Source: an uncultured Olsenella sp.
GTDB lineage: Bacteria; Actinomycetota; Coriobacteriia; Coriobacteriales; Atopobiaceae
Length of the DNA stretch: 23,321 bases
NCBI GenBank assembly: GCA_900548775.1
Contig: URLM01000032.1
Location: forward strand, 1 to 23,321
Direction: 5' to 3'
Below the pieces are notes generated by a model. The model was given only the letters and a program-made list of their open reading frames with translations, did not search any database and was not told the origin of the DNA. This document shows positions 1-7,838 of this stretch, in pieces (the stretch's first letter is position 1; each line of letters opens with the position of its first letter). The translations under genes were made by a program, and so were the position numbers.

Positions 1-669
1 CCGTACCGCGAGACCATCCGTCGCGTTGCCTCCGCGCAGGGACGTCACAAGAAGCAGACCGGCGGTGCTGGCCAATATGGCGACTGCTGGCTGCGCATCG
101 AGCCCAATCCCGGCAACGGCTACGAGTTTGTGGACGAGGTCGTTGGCGGCCACATTCCTCGCGGCTTCATCCCTGCCATAGACAAGGGCGTTCAGGAGAC
201 CATGCGCGAAGGCGTGCTTGCCGGCTACCCCATGATCGACGTCAAGGTTGCCGTGTACGACGGTTCGTACCACCCGGTCGACTCCAACGAGATGGCCTTT
301 AAGACCGCCGCGCGCATCGGCTTCCAGAAGGCCGTCGCCCAGGCCGAGCCCGTGCTTCTCGAGCCCATGGCACACCTGTGCATTACCGTGCCCGACAGCT
401 ACGCCGGCTCCGTGATGGGCGACGTCTCCGCTTCGCGCGGCCGCGTCGAGGGCATGTCCGCGGGTACAGGCGCTGCGGTTGGTGAGACGACCATCGAGGC
501 GACCATACCGTACGCCGAGGTCACCGACTACGCCACGCGGCTGCGGTCGCTCTCGCGCGGTACTGGCGAGTTCGAGATGGAGCTCTCGGGCTACGAGCAG
601 GTTCCGCACGACATCCAGGCTAAGCTTGCCGCCGAGTACGCCGAGAGGCGCGCCGCGGGCGAGAAGTAG
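1..669 (+). CDS. Elongation factor G-like GTPase (EF-G2 type), C-terminal part, 5' end outside window
   Basis: Reading frame 1 is open from the first base to the TAG at 667-669, so this is the 3' end of a longer gene. The visible 222 residues match EF-G domains IV and V. They include the domain IV segment KKQTGGAGQYGD, the IPRGFIPAIDKGVQE stretch, and the domain V segment with GDVSASRGRVEGM followed by the IPYAEVTDYATRLRSLSRG region. EF-G domain IV mimics a tRNA anticodon arm and enters the ribosomal A site during translocation. The KKQTGGAGQYGD wording is more like the second, EF-G-like paralogue of actinobacteria than canonical FusA, which usually has a RQSGGRGQYG-like segment. The GTPase domain is not visible, so canonical EF-G versus EF-G2 cannot be settled here. 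The gene is followed by a hairpin at 708-738. Confidence 0.93.
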   Translation, partial: PYRETIRRVASAQGRHKKQTGGAGQYGDCWLRIEPNPGNGYEFVDEVVGGHIPRGFIPAIDKGVQETMREGVLAGYPMIDVKVAVYDGSYHPVDSNEMAFKTAARIGFQKAVAQAEPVLLEPMAHLCITVPDSYAGSVMGDVSASRGRVEGMSAGTGAAVGETTIEATIPYAEVTDYATRLRSLSRGTGEFEMELSGYEQVPHDIQAKLAAEYAERRAAGEK

Positions 670-707
670 ACAACGCGTTATTGGCGTTTTGCGAGGTACA
701 TAGGGGT

Positions 708-738
708 AACGAGGCCGGCTCATGGAGTCGGCCTCGTT
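708..738 (+). terminator. Hairpin after the EF-G-like gene, probable terminator
   Basis: The arm AACGAGGCCG at 708-717 pairs perfectly with CGGCCTCGTT at 729-738, with an 11-nt loop that can extend the stem by a G-T pair. It lies 39 bp after the stop codon. There is no good T-run after the stem, so factor-independent termination is not certain. Confidence 0.5.
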
Positions 739-804
739 CGTCTTCAGGAGAAATTCTGACAGCTTTCTTGCAGGCTTCTTCCCGGACTTGAGAGGTGACA
801 GACC

Positions 805-1776
805 GTGGGGACACGACTGATCGTTGGGTTTGAATCCGCATTGAGCTTTTGGCGCTCATCGCGCGTTGCGCGTCTGGCAACCGGCGGCGTGCTGCTCGAG
901 GAGGCTCGCTCGGTCTACGGCGTTGGGTCCAGAACCTTGGCGGAACGGGCGCGAGTGGCGCTTGGCGATTGTGGCTGTGACGGTCCGCTCGACGTTGTGC
1001 TTCCCCCGGGTGGGGTTCGACATAGCTGCCCATTGATCAGGGATCACAGGTGGAATGGCCCACCAGTAGACGAGGGTCTTTTCAAAATCGACGAACAGAT
1101 TTACGTCTATCGAATGCCTGCCGTGCTTGTCCAACTTGCTTGCACGTGGGACGAGATTGATATCGCAACGGTCGCCATGGAGATGCTTGGAACCTACGGC
1201 CTTTCTGACCAGCTGGAACAGGGGTGGAGCGTAGACCTTGCCCCCTTGGTTACCTACGGAGAACTAACAAGCTACATTAGGGCGGCGGAGGCGCTCGGGA
1301 TTCGCGGCGCAAAGCGTGCGGGGGAAGCGCTTAAGCTTGCTGTTCCAGGATCAAACTCGCCGCGAGAGACGGCGCTTGCTCTCTACCTCAGCTATCCGAG
1401 GCGGCGCGGTGGTGCCGAGCTCAGGGGCTACGTCATGAACAAGACGATTGAGCTGTCGGGCGAGCAGGCACAAATAGCGGGCCAAGGTCGCGTGAAACCA
1501 GATTTCCTATGGGAGGGCAAGCGCGTTACGGTGGAATACGACAGCGACCTCTCGCATCTCAACTCACTGCAAAAGACCAAGGACGAACGGCGCCGGAGCG
1601 CGTTGGAATCAGTGGGGTATAAATCGCTGGTAGTAACGAATGGAATAGCGGCAGACGAAGCCGCGCTTAGCGCGTTGACGACGCAGCTGGAGCGCTGGCT
1701 TGGATATCGAAGAAAGTCATTGAGCGAACGACAGGCCATGCTGAGGTCGACACTCGTGAGGCGGCTCTTTGGATAG
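805..1776 (+). CDS. Hypothetical protein with C-terminal PD-(D/E)xK (Vsr/DUF559-like) nuclease fold, AbiEi-like N-terminal part
   Basis: This encodes 323 residues from a GTG start at 805. That start is supported by an AGAGGTG site at 791-797, and no ATG is available before about codon 104. The C-terminal third shows the pattern of small Vsr/DUF559-type nucleases: a helix with S-P-R-E188, then K-P-D233-F, then V-E244-Y-D246, then a helix with K257, D260 and R262-R264. The N-terminal part loosely resembles AbiEi-type antitoxin or transcriptional-regulator proteins that are common in bifidobacteria and coriobacteria, but I cannot prove that link by eye. No partner toxin is adjacent. Codon use is less GC-biased than in the flanking genes, which fits horizontal acquisition. 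The function is unknown; a role in defence or DNA processing is only inference. Inverted 23-bp elements lie just downstream. Confidence 0.7.
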   Translation: MGTRLIVGFESALSFWRSSRVARLATGGVLLEEARSVYGVGSRTLAERARVALGDCGCDGPLDVVLPPGGVRHSCPLIRDHRWNGPPVDEGLFKIDEQIYVYRMPAVLVQLACTWDEIDIATVAMEMLGTYGLSDQLEQGWSVDLAPLVTYGELTSYIRAAEALGIRGAKRAGEALKLAVPGSNSPRETALALYLSYPRRRGGAELRGYVMNKTIELSGEQAQIAGQGRVKPDFLWEGKRVTVEYDSDLSHLNSLQKTKDERRRSALESVGYKSLVVTNGIAADEAALSALTTQLERWLGYRRKSLSERQAMLRSTLVRRLFG

Positions 1777-1868
1777 CGCCCCGTTGCATCGTAACTGGTT
1801 GCTTCACACGTTGACAGAGCTTCTGGGGGTCGTAGTCGTTCGGGTCGCACGCTGGGCGAGAGTCCGAT

Positions 1869-2111
1869 GCGTCGAAAGCGCCTTCGTTACACTGATTTTC
1901 GCTCTCGTGCATCGAACTGGCCTTCGTTACATGGGTGTTAGGAGAGGGCTCAAGTATCGAACCTCATATCTTGTGGGATGCTCTATCTATGGCACAACAT
2001 GTGGTATGTAAAGAAGATCTCCTACTTAGGGGTACGCGAGAACTGGGTGTAACGAAGGCGGGTTCAGCGCACTAGGCCTGAAAAAAAGTGTAACGAGGAC
2101 GGTTTCGATGC
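1869..2111. repeat. Four copies of a 23-bp element arranged as two facing direct pairs, in a 390-bp gene-free stretch
   Basis: Copies lie at 1869-1891 and 1909-1931 on the plus strand and at 2048-2070 and 2089-2111 on the minus strand. The shared pattern is GCRTCGAA, about four variable bases, then SCCTTCGTTACA. The 3' core TTCGTTACA is exact in three copies and TCGTTACA in the fourth. The two plus copies start 40 bp apart and the two minus copies 41 bp apart, so the pairs face each other across 116 bp of lower-GC DNA (1932-2047). No convincing gene is seen between 1777 and 2166. The elements could be operators, recombinase sites or a small non-autonomous repeat. Confidence 0.75.
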
Positions 2112-2117
2112 AACAAC

Positions 2118-2165
2118 GCCCTCCTCGCGCTTCGCGCGAGGAGGGCGGGGCGCCGCAGGCGCCCC
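2118..2165 (-). terminator. Double hairpin terminator of the endonuclease/exonuclease/phosphatase gene
   Basis: The distal hairpin has perfect 13-bp arms at 2118-2130 and 2134-2146 around a 3-nt loop. The proximal hairpin has arms at 2147-2153 and 2159-2165. Both lie directly after the stop of the minus-strand gene. The minus strand then reads GTTGTTGC rather than a long T-run. The distal stem is very stable. Confidence 0.7.
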
Positions 2166-2166
2166 G

Positions 2167-3258
2167 CTATGAGGCCTCCAGAATACCGATGAGTGCTCGG
2201 TGGTCGGAGCCACTGACCTCAACGGTCTCGAGGTTGCTCACCACAATCCCCGAGGACTTCGAGTACACAAAGTGGTCGATCTCGATGAGTGACGGCACGT
2301 GGCTATTCGCAGGATACGTCATGTGGAATCCCTGTCCGCTCTGTTCGCCGGCATCCACAAACGTGCCGCCCAGCAGCTCACGGAAGCGAGCATGGTCCCA
2401 GGTCGAGTTGAAGTCGCCACAAAGCAGATAGGAGTGGTTGTACTCAGAGAGCGACTGGATGACAGAAAGCCCCTGGCTCCACTCGCTCTGGGCACCGCGT
2501 ACGGGAGAGTTGGGGTGTACCGCAACTACGCGTACGGTCCTGCTTCCCACGGTGATATCGGCCGCGGGCATCGAACTCGTGTTGATGGGCAGTAGGTTAG
2601 TTGATACGTCCGACATGGGCGCTAAGGTCCAGATGCCGTTCCTGCCGCCGTTGTTGATCTGCGAGGCGGCGTCGGAGACCACGTGATATGGCAGTACCTC
2701 GTCGAGGCCAGCCTCGCTCAGGGCCTGGACCTCGGCGTCCGACAGCTCCTCAAGACACAGCACCTCGGCGTGATAGCGCTTCACCACGTCAACGATCTCG
2801 GCCGCCGAGGCGTTTCCATTGCGGGTGTTGAGCGTCATTATTCGCGCGGCGTTGTCGTCTGTTGATGCGGAAGTCTCAACGCTTGTGAGCGCCGACGAAC
2901 TTACGCGTGAAGTTGGAACGAAATAGCCAACGCGCCACACGACAAGTGTCGCAAGCGCGGCGCTACTCACCACCAGCAAGATTCGACGATGCCAAAGCGC
3001 CGAGAGGACCAGGCACACAAGCACGGGCACAAGGAGGATTGGCACAAACGAGACCAGCTCGGGAACGGCGCGTCCGTCGGAGGCAGATGCCGGCAGGCAT
3101 CTAATCCCCATGAGTCCAAGGCAGGCCAGCATCACGAGCCACGCCAGAAGACCGGGAAACCTGTGGCGACGCTGGCTTGGCCTGTGGCCAGGCGTCTTTG
3201 CCCCGTGCGTCGGTTCAATCGCTGGGCCCGCCACCAGGGGCTCCGTGTCATCCATCAT
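2167..3258 (-). CDS. Membrane-anchored endonuclease/exonuclease/phosphatase (EEP) family protein
   Basis: This encodes 363 residues. A basic N-terminal region is followed by three hydrophobic segments (about 36-53, 68-88 and 91-111), then a linker and an EEP catalytic domain from about residue 138. Recognisable family motifs in order are LNTRNGN, a CLEEL motif carrying the metal-binding Glu, VHPNSP, CGDFNSTWDH, IDHFVYS and the terminal GSDHRALIG with the catalytic Asp-His. The layout of three membrane helices plus an EEP domain is common in actinobacteria, and the catalytic domain is expected outside the membrane. The substrate (nucleic acid, phospholipid or phosphate ester) cannot be told from sequence. 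Two ATGs occur in tandem at 3258 and 3255; GGGAGGAG at 3261-3268 is only 2 nt from the first, so the second may be the true start. Confidence 0.9.
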   Translation of the reverse strand: MMDDTEPLVAGPAIEPTHGAKTPGHRPSQRRHRFPGLLAWLVMLACLGLMGIRCLPASASDGRAVPELVSFVPILLVPVLVCLVLSALWHRRILLVVSSAALATLVVWRVGYFVPTSRVSSSALTSVETSASTDDNAARIMTLNTRNGNASAAEIVDVVKRYHAEVLCLEELSDAEVQALSEAGLDEVLPYHVVSDAASQINNGGRNGIWTLAPMSDVSTNLLPINTSSMPAADITVGSRTVRVVAVHPNSPVRGAQSEWSQGLSVIQSLSEYNHSYLLCGDFNSTWDHARFRELLGGTFVDAGEQSGQGFHMTYPANSHVPSLIEIDHFVYSKSSGIVVSNLETVEVSGSDHRALIGILEAS

Positions 3259-3546
3259 CGCTCCTCCCTTCCGCTGTTTGGCTCCGCGGTTAGCCCCAGC
3301 GAGTTCGTGACTGCCTCCAAGCAGCGAACGGAGTGCCAGATGGTATCAGCCAAATGTGGTGCCTTGGAGAACCCGATGGCCTCACGAGGTGCTCCCACTG
3401 CTTCTCCATGAACCACGAAAGGGTTACGTTTCGTGCGTATCTCCACGTCTAACGGGTATTTCTTATAGAATCAGAGCAACCGAGCCTGCCGCCGCCCTGG
3501 CGGTCCGGTTGTGCCCACATCGTCCGAGGAGGTTGCGCACTCGCGC
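3259..3546. other. Divergent intergenic region between EEP protein and CNNM/CorC protein
   Basis: This 288-bp gap holds the GGGAGGAG site of the minus-strand gene (3261-3268) and an AGGAGG at 3527-3532 that probably serves the plus-strand gene. It also has a small hairpin with arms CACGAAA (3414-3420) and TTTCGTG (3429-3435), and a TATAGAAT stretch at 3464-3471 that could be a -10 box. No matching -35 is clear. Promoters for both directions should lie here. Confidence 0.4.
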
Positions 3547-5034
3547 ATGGACATAGCCCTATCGATTCTTGTCACGTTTCTGCTCACGGTTGTAAACGGG
3601 TACTTCTCGATGTCGGAGATGGCACTCTCCACGGCACGGAAGGTCCTGCTCGATCATGACGCAGAGGAGGGTGACGCTCGGGCGGCCACTGCGGCAGACA
3701 TGATTGACGACCCCACGCAGTTTCTCGCTGCCATCCAGGTTGCCATCACGCTTGTTGGGTTCTTCTCGTCTGCGTTCGCCGCAACGAGCCTTTCCGAGCC
3801 ATTCGGCCTGTGGCTCTCGGGCTTTGGCATGGACCTCGGCATCGCGAACGGCTTGGCCACGATTCTCATCACCCTCATCGTCTCGTACATCTCCATCGTG
3901 GTGGGCGAACTCGTGCCCAAGCGCATCGCCATGGCCGACGCCGAGGGCGTGTCCAAGCGCGTCGCCGGCTTTCTCCGCGGCTTCTCGCATGCCGTCAGGC
4001 CGCTGATCTGGCTAACCTCTGCGAGCGCCAATGGCCTTGCTCGTCTCATGCACGTGAAGTCCGCCGATGATCGCCAGGAGGTCTCGGAGGACGAGATCAA
4101 GTACATGGTCACGGACTCCGACGAGCTCTCCGACGAGGAGAAGTCGATGATTCACGAGGTCATCGACCTGGGCGACACCATCGCCCGCGAGGTCATGGTG
4201 CCGCGCGTGGACATGTGCGCCATGCGCGAGGACGCTACGCTCAACGAGGTGCTCTCCGTCATGCGCCGCACCGGCTACAGCCGCATCCCCATCTACCGGG
4301 GCAGCGTTGACCGCATCGTGGGTATCGCCCACATCAAGGACCTCATCTCGCCCATCATCGACGACGGTCGCGGCGGCGAGAAGATCTCGCGTCACATGCG
4401 CACTCCGGACTTTGTCCCCGACACCAAGGACATCATCCCGCTGCTCTCCGAGATGCAGTCAAGCCACGACCAGATGGTCATCGTGGTGGACGAGTATGGT
4501 GGCACGGCAGGCGTCATCACCATCGAGGACATCGTCGAGGAGATTGTGGGCGAGATCGAGGACGAGTTCGACCCCGACAACAAGTACCTCACCAAGCTCT
4601 CCGATCGTGAGTGGCTGGTCGACGGTCGCTTCTCGCTCGATGATGCCATCGACCTTGGCTGGCCTGTGGAAGACAACGAGGAGTACGAGACCATCGCCGG
4701 CTACATCACCGACATGGCCGACAAGCTCCCGCGTCCCGGTGACGTGATCACCAAGGACGGCTACACCTTCCGCGTGCAGTCCATGCGCGGCCGCCGCGTG
4801 GCCATGCTGCGCGTTACCGCTCCGGAGCCAGTCCGCGATGACGATGAGCCTGCTTCCGGCGTCGACGAGACCAATGAGGCCGAGAAGCAAGAGGCGTCCG
4901 GCGCGCTCGCCCCTTCTGAGGGGAAGGCGAATCCAGCCCTTCGCCAACCAGCTCCCGCCAATTTGCGTGAAAAGTCGCAACATAAGCCGAACTTGTCCGA
5001 TTCGCATGGCGAAGAAGGGGAACAAGGCGCCTAG
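3547..5034 (+). CDS. CNNM/CorC (HlyC) family membrane protein with CBS pair
   Basis: With the ATG at 3547 the protein has 495 residues. The frame is also open to a GTG at 3511, but that lacks a ribosome binding site, whereas AGGAGG at 3527-3532 precedes the ATG, although at a long 14-nt spacing. The N-terminal DUF21/CNNM transmembrane domain (about 1-180) starts with a hydrophobic segment and contains the family segment GELVPKRIAMADAEG. A CBS pair follows (about 200-330), with REVMVPRVDM and VDEYGGTAGVITIEDIVEEIVGEI read as two successive conserved stretches, then a CorC_HlyC domain around DGRFSLDDAIDLG. The charged, low-complexity tail is beyond the family core. Homologues include Mg2+/Co2+ efflux or homeostasis proteins (CorC, MpfA); the old label hemolysin is historical. 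Two further candidate Mg2+ proteins lie at 15912-19028. Confidence 0.9.
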   Translation: MDIALSILVTFLLTVVNGYFSMSEMALSTARKVLLDHDAEEGDARAATAADMIDDPTQFLAAIQVAITLVGFFSSAFAATSLSEPFGLWLSGFGMDLGIANGLATILITLIVSYISIVVGELVPKRIAMADAEGVSKRVAGFLRGFSHAVRPLIWLTSASANGLARLMHVKSADDRQEVSEDEIKYMVTDSDELSDEEKSMIHEVIDLGDTIAREVMVPRVDMCAMREDATLNEVLSVMRRTGYSRIPIYRGSVDRIVGIAHIKDLISPIIDDGRGGEKISRHMRTPDFVPDTKDIIPLLSEMQSSHDQMVIVVDEYGGTAGVITIEDIVEEIVGEIEDEFDPDNKYLTKLSDREWLVDGRFSLDDAIDLGWPVEDNEEYETIAGYITDMADKLPRPGDVITKDGYTFRVQSMRGRRVAMLRVTAPEPVRDDDEPASGVDETNEAEKQEASGALAPSEGKANPALRQPAPANLREKSQHKPNLSDSHGEEGEQGA

Positions 5035-5133
5035 GGGTGCCGTTTGCCTGCGCCTTGGCTCTGTCTGCGCCCCACGTTGCCGCCTGATCCGTGCCGTCCG
5101 GCTGCGTACATGAGGTTCGGCCTAGGTTTTCAC

Positions 5134-5139
5134 TACAAT
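5134..5139 (+). promoter_or_regulatory. Possible -10 box (TACAAT) for the gene at 5199
   Basis: TACAAT lies 60 bp before the next start codon, in the gap after the CNNM gene. No good -35 hexamer is seen 16-18 bp upstream, so this is a weak call. A similar TACAATGG context is found on the minus strand at 19222-19227. Confidence 0.3.
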
Positions 5140-5198
5140 GGACCCTAGACTAGACCGCCTGTCCGCGTTCGCGGGCGCAGAAGAAGGGGAGCCGCACG

Positions 5199-6020
5199 AT
5201 GGCCCAGCTCGTGGAAATCAAGAAGGTCACGGTAGGGCCGAGGGACCTCGACGCCCTCGTGGAGATTGCCCCCAACGCCCCGCTCATGACCAGCGAGGAT
5301 ATCGAGGCCACCGCGCGGGTCTTCCACCTCATGCCCGAGCTGGCAGACCACGTGTGCCTGGGCGACGCCGGCAGGCTCTTCCGCGACTCGATGGGCCATA
5401 CCGAGCTTGCGCATCTCCTTGAGCACATGACGGTCGAGCTTCTCGCCCGCACCAACATCGCGGGCGACATCACCTGTGGCCGCACGTATCCCGTGGCTGG
5501 CAATGAGCGAGCCTTTGACGTGGTGTTCCCATGCCCCGATGACGTCCTGGTGACGTCTGCGCTCTCGAGCGCCGCGTGGATTCTGCAGTGGGCCTTCTCC
5601 GGTGGCGGCGAGCCCAAGCCCGACGTCGGCGCCATTGTCGATGGCATCGTGAGCCTGGTGCAGAGCGTCTCCGGCCCCAGCGCGGGCGAGGAAGAACCTG
5701 TCGAGCAGGACGAAGCCGTCCAGGAAGAGCCCCAGGAGTCGGCTGCCGATGGGGACGAGAATCCCACGGCGGAGCCCGAGTCCACGGAGGAGGCAGCGGA
5801 GGCGGCTGTTCCTGCCGTCCCGGAAAGCCCCGAGTCCACGCTCGTGTCGCCCGCACCCGTACCCGCACCAAGCGCTGCGAGCGCACAAGATGACGAGCTT
5901 GACGAGCCCGATGACGTCGTCGAGGAGGCGCAGCCAGAGCCGTCTGCGCCTGAGGCACCTTCGCCAGACGGCGGCGACTGGGACATGGCGAACATGCCGC
6001 GCCCTCGTCCGGTGAGGTAG
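5199..6020 (+). CDS. Free-standing homologue of the cyanophycin synthetase N-terminal domain with acidic tail
   Basis: This encodes 273 residues with ATG at 5199 and an AGAAGGGGAG site just upstream. Residues about 40-135 follow the N-terminal domain of cyanophycin synthetase (CphA). MPELADHVC matches the LPSLEGHYC-like stretch of cyanobacterial CphA. H72-L-L-E75-H76 followed by V-E80-L matches the GHIVEHVALEL-like segment, and CGRTYPVAGNERAFDVVF matches the GRTRET...YQVVIEY-like segment. The ATP-grasp and Mur-ligase parts of CphA are absent. The tail (about 160-273) is rich in Glu, Pro, Ala and Ser and is probably disordered. In some CphA proteins this domain has a zinc hydrolase site that trims cyanophycin; the HxxEH here keeps the look of such a site, but activity is inference. 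No cyanophycin genes are visible nearby. Confidence 0.7.
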   Translation: MAQLVEIKKVTVGPRDLDALVEIAPNAPLMTSEDIEATARVFHLMPELADHVCLGDAGRLFRDSMGHTELAHLLEHMTVELLARTNIAGDITCGRTYPVAGNERAFDVVFPCPDDVLVTSALSSAAWILQWAFSGGGEPKPDVGAIVDGIVSLVQSVSGPSAGEEEPVEQDEAVQEEPQESAADGDENPTAEPESTEEAAEAAVPAVPESPESTLVSPAPVPAPSAASAQDDELDEPDDVVEEAQPEPSAPEAPSPDGGDWDMANMPRPRPVR

Positions 6021-6119
6021 GTCGCCCAGAAAGGCACTTCGCTCGCGCCGTACGCTGGCCGAACTCGTAGTTGGAAGCAAGAGGGTCGCATCTGCGTCCC
6101 GTAACGACAGGAGGATGTC

Positions 6120-6566
6120 ATGAGCAAGACCGCTAGTTTCGTTCTCGGCAGCATCTTTGGTGCTGCTGCAGGCGTCGTCGCTGGCATGATGCTGGCCCCT
6201 CGCCCCGGTGCGGAGAGTCGCGCCATGGCCGCCGATGCCATGAACGACGCATGGGACTCCGCCGTTGACACCTACGAGCGCGGCGCCCGCAGCGTCTCCG
6301 ATCGCCTGGGCGACGTTCGTCCTGGCGTTGATGCCAAGACCGATGAGCTTCGGGCCAAGGTCGACCTCGCGCGCGAGCGCATGGACCAGCTCCGCGACTC
6401 GCTCTCCGAGGCCGTTTCCAGCACGTCCGCACAGGTCTCTGACGCCGTGAACACCGTGACCGACCGCGTTTCGAGCATGGCTGGCGATGCGGCTGCCGCA
6501 AACGAGTCTGCCGCGCAGTCCGTGCACGTCGAGGTTGTCGACAACGACGAGAAGCCCGCAGAGTAG
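6120..6566 (+). CDS. YtxH-like small membrane protein
   Basis: This encodes 148 residues with ATG at 6120 preceded by AGGAGGA at 6109-6115. The N-terminus carries one glycine-rich membrane segment (about 6-25, GSIFGAAAGVVAGMMLAPRPG) read as helix plus the typical M-L-A-P-x-x-G exit motif of YtxH proteins. The rest is a long, heptad-like, Ala/Asp/Arg/Ser-rich helix that resembles apolipoprotein or LEA-type amphipathic helices. YtxH proteins are often linked to envelope or general stress, but their molecular role is not established. The gene stands between the CphA-N homologue and a PRC-barrel gene and is closed by its own terminator, so it is probably a single transcript or the end of one. Confidence 0.8.
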   Translation: MSKTASFVLGSIFGAAAGVVAGMMLAPRPGAESRAMAADAMNDAWDSAVDTYERGARSVSDRLGDVRPGVDAKTDELRAKVDLARERMDQLRDSLSEAVSSTSAQVSDAVNTVTDRVSSMAGDAAAANESAAQSVHVEVVDNDEKPAE

Positions 6567-6618
6567 GTAACCGCCTCGCCAGGCAACTGCGGAGGCGGCT
6601 CGTAACGGGTGCACGCAT

Positions 6619-6653
6619 GGCGGGGTGCCAGACGGTGCCCCGCCTGCTTGTTT
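6619..6653 (+). terminator. Factor-independent terminator after the YtxH-like gene
   Basis: The arm at 6619-6629 pairs with 6634-6644 (11 bp including two G-T pairs, loop AGAC). A TGCTTGTTT stretch follows. A weaker stem precedes it, with arms CCGCCTC (6571-6577) and GAGGCGG (6592-6598). Confidence 0.75.
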
Positions 6654-6719
6654 GGTGTGCACGCTGGGACAACGTCGCCTTCGCGGTGCCTGCGCGAAGC
6701 GCGGTTGGGGAGTGATACC

Positions 6720-7838
6720 GTGACCAAGATTAGTGACATGCAGGGCAAGAAGGTCTTCATCGCCAAGAAGGCTCGTGCAAAGAAGCCCAAGAAGGGCGAG
6801 AAGCCCGCAGCTGGCGAGCAGAGCGGCGAGCGCCTCCCCAAGCTCGGCAAGATTCACATGGCCGTGTTCACGCCTGACGGCCGCTCCATGGTGGGCTACC
6901 TGGTGGCGCGCCCTGACGTTGCCGGAATGGTCAAGCGCGAAGACGTCTTTGTGGCCTTCGACTCGCTGGCTGCCTGCGAGAAGGGCTTCCGCGTGGTAGG
7001 CGAGGAGGGCGCCTTCGACGACAAGGCACGCGAGCGCCTGGGCGTCGACTGGGACTCCTGCATCATGTGGGCGGGCATGGACGCCCGCACCGAGTCTGGC
7101 CGCGAGCTGGGCTACGTGGGCGACGCCGAGTTCGACGAGTCCACGGGCAAGGTGACCAAGTTCCTGGTGGGTGACGGCGGCATGGCCACGGCGCTCGTGG
7201 GCTCGGTGGAGATTCCGCCCAGCATGATGATCGGCTACTCCAAGGGCCGCATGATCGTGAAGGACGCGGCCTCCAAGCTGGAACTCAACGGAGGCTTGGC
7301 CGCCAAGGCCGGTGAGGCCACGGCAAAGGCCAAGATTCGCGGCGCGGAGTTTGGCGAGAAGGCCGGGAAGGCCACGGGCGAGGCGGTCGACAAGGGCTCG
7401 TTCGCACTGGGCAAGGCACTGGGCAAGGCAAAGCGCGCCATCGACGACGCCCGCGCTGAAGGCGAGGCGGAGCGTGCCCGCGAGGAGGCCGAGGAGCTGC
7501 GTGCCGCGGCCGAGAAGAACCAGCTTCCCGCCACCGAGGCCGCTGACGTGCGCGTCTCCGAACCAACGGCCACGCTCAAGGCTAGCCCCGAGGAGCGCGC
7601 GGCTGCGACCTTCGGGCCCACGACCTATGCCGTGAAGAAATCCGCCGCAGGTACGGGGGCCAAGTCTGTCTCGGCGGCGAAGGCCGGCGCGCCCAAGACC
7701 GCTGCGCCCAAAGCCAAGAAGCCGGCGGCCAGCCGCAGTGCCGGAGACGAGGCCGCCCGCGCGCTAGGCCGCGGCCTCAACAGCATGGGAAAGATGTTCG
7801 GCTCGTTCAAGGACGAGTTTGACAAGGCAAGCAAGTAG
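6720..7838 (+). CDS. PRC-barrel domain protein with Ala/Lys-rich C-terminal region
   Basis: I place the start at GTG 6720, giving 372 residues, because TTGGGGAG at 6703-6710 is well spaced and the upstream in-frame codons run through the terminator of the previous gene. After a Lys-rich leader, residues about 40-100 (GKIHMAVFTPDGRSMVGYLV, then a KREDVFVAFDSL stretch) and about 130-180 (GYVGDAEFDESTGKVTKFLV, ending in VEIPPSMMIGYSKGRMIV) look like two PRC-barrel modules, the second the clearer. The remaining half is Ala/Lys/Glu-rich with probable coiled-coil and disordered stretches, ending in a conserved-looking SMGKMFGSFKDEFDKA segment. PRC barrels are small protein- or RNA-contact modules, and their role here is unknown. 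The MgtE-like protein at 17175-19028 also starts with PRC barrels. Confidence 0.75.
   Translation: MTKISDMQGKKVFIAKKARAKKPKKGEKPAAGEQSGERLPKLGKIHMAVFTPDGRSMVGYLVARPDVAGMVKREDVFVAFDSLAACEKGFRVVGEEGAFDDKARERLGVDWDSCIMWAGMDARTESGRELGYVGDAEFDESTGKVTKFLVGDGGMATALVGSVEIPPSMMIGYSKGRMIVKDAASKLELNGGLAAKAGEATAKAKIRGAEFGEKAGKATGEAVDKGSFALGKALGKAKRAIDDARAEGEAERAREEAEELRAAAEKNQLPATEAADVRVSEPTATLKASPEERAAATFGPTTYAVKKSAAGTGAKSVSAAKAGAPKTAAPKAKKPAASRSAGDEAARALGRGLNSMGKMFGSFKDEFDKASK

Noticed and set aside
1769..2011. 80-codon plus-strand open frame after the PD-(D/E)xK gene
   Set aside because: It overlaps two copies of the 23-bp element and has no ribosome binding site or recognisable motif.
3255..3446. 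Possible 63-codon minus-strand gene ending in the start of the EEP gene
   Set aside because: It begins with GTG without a ribosome binding site and resembles no family I know. The stop overlapping the next start is suggestive, but not enough.
5145..6857. Minus-strand open frame of 570 codons across three plus-strand genes
   Set aside because: It spans several genes and terminators and has the low-complexity composition of an antisense shadow; likewise the minus-strand frames at 7625-9115 and 9651-11015.
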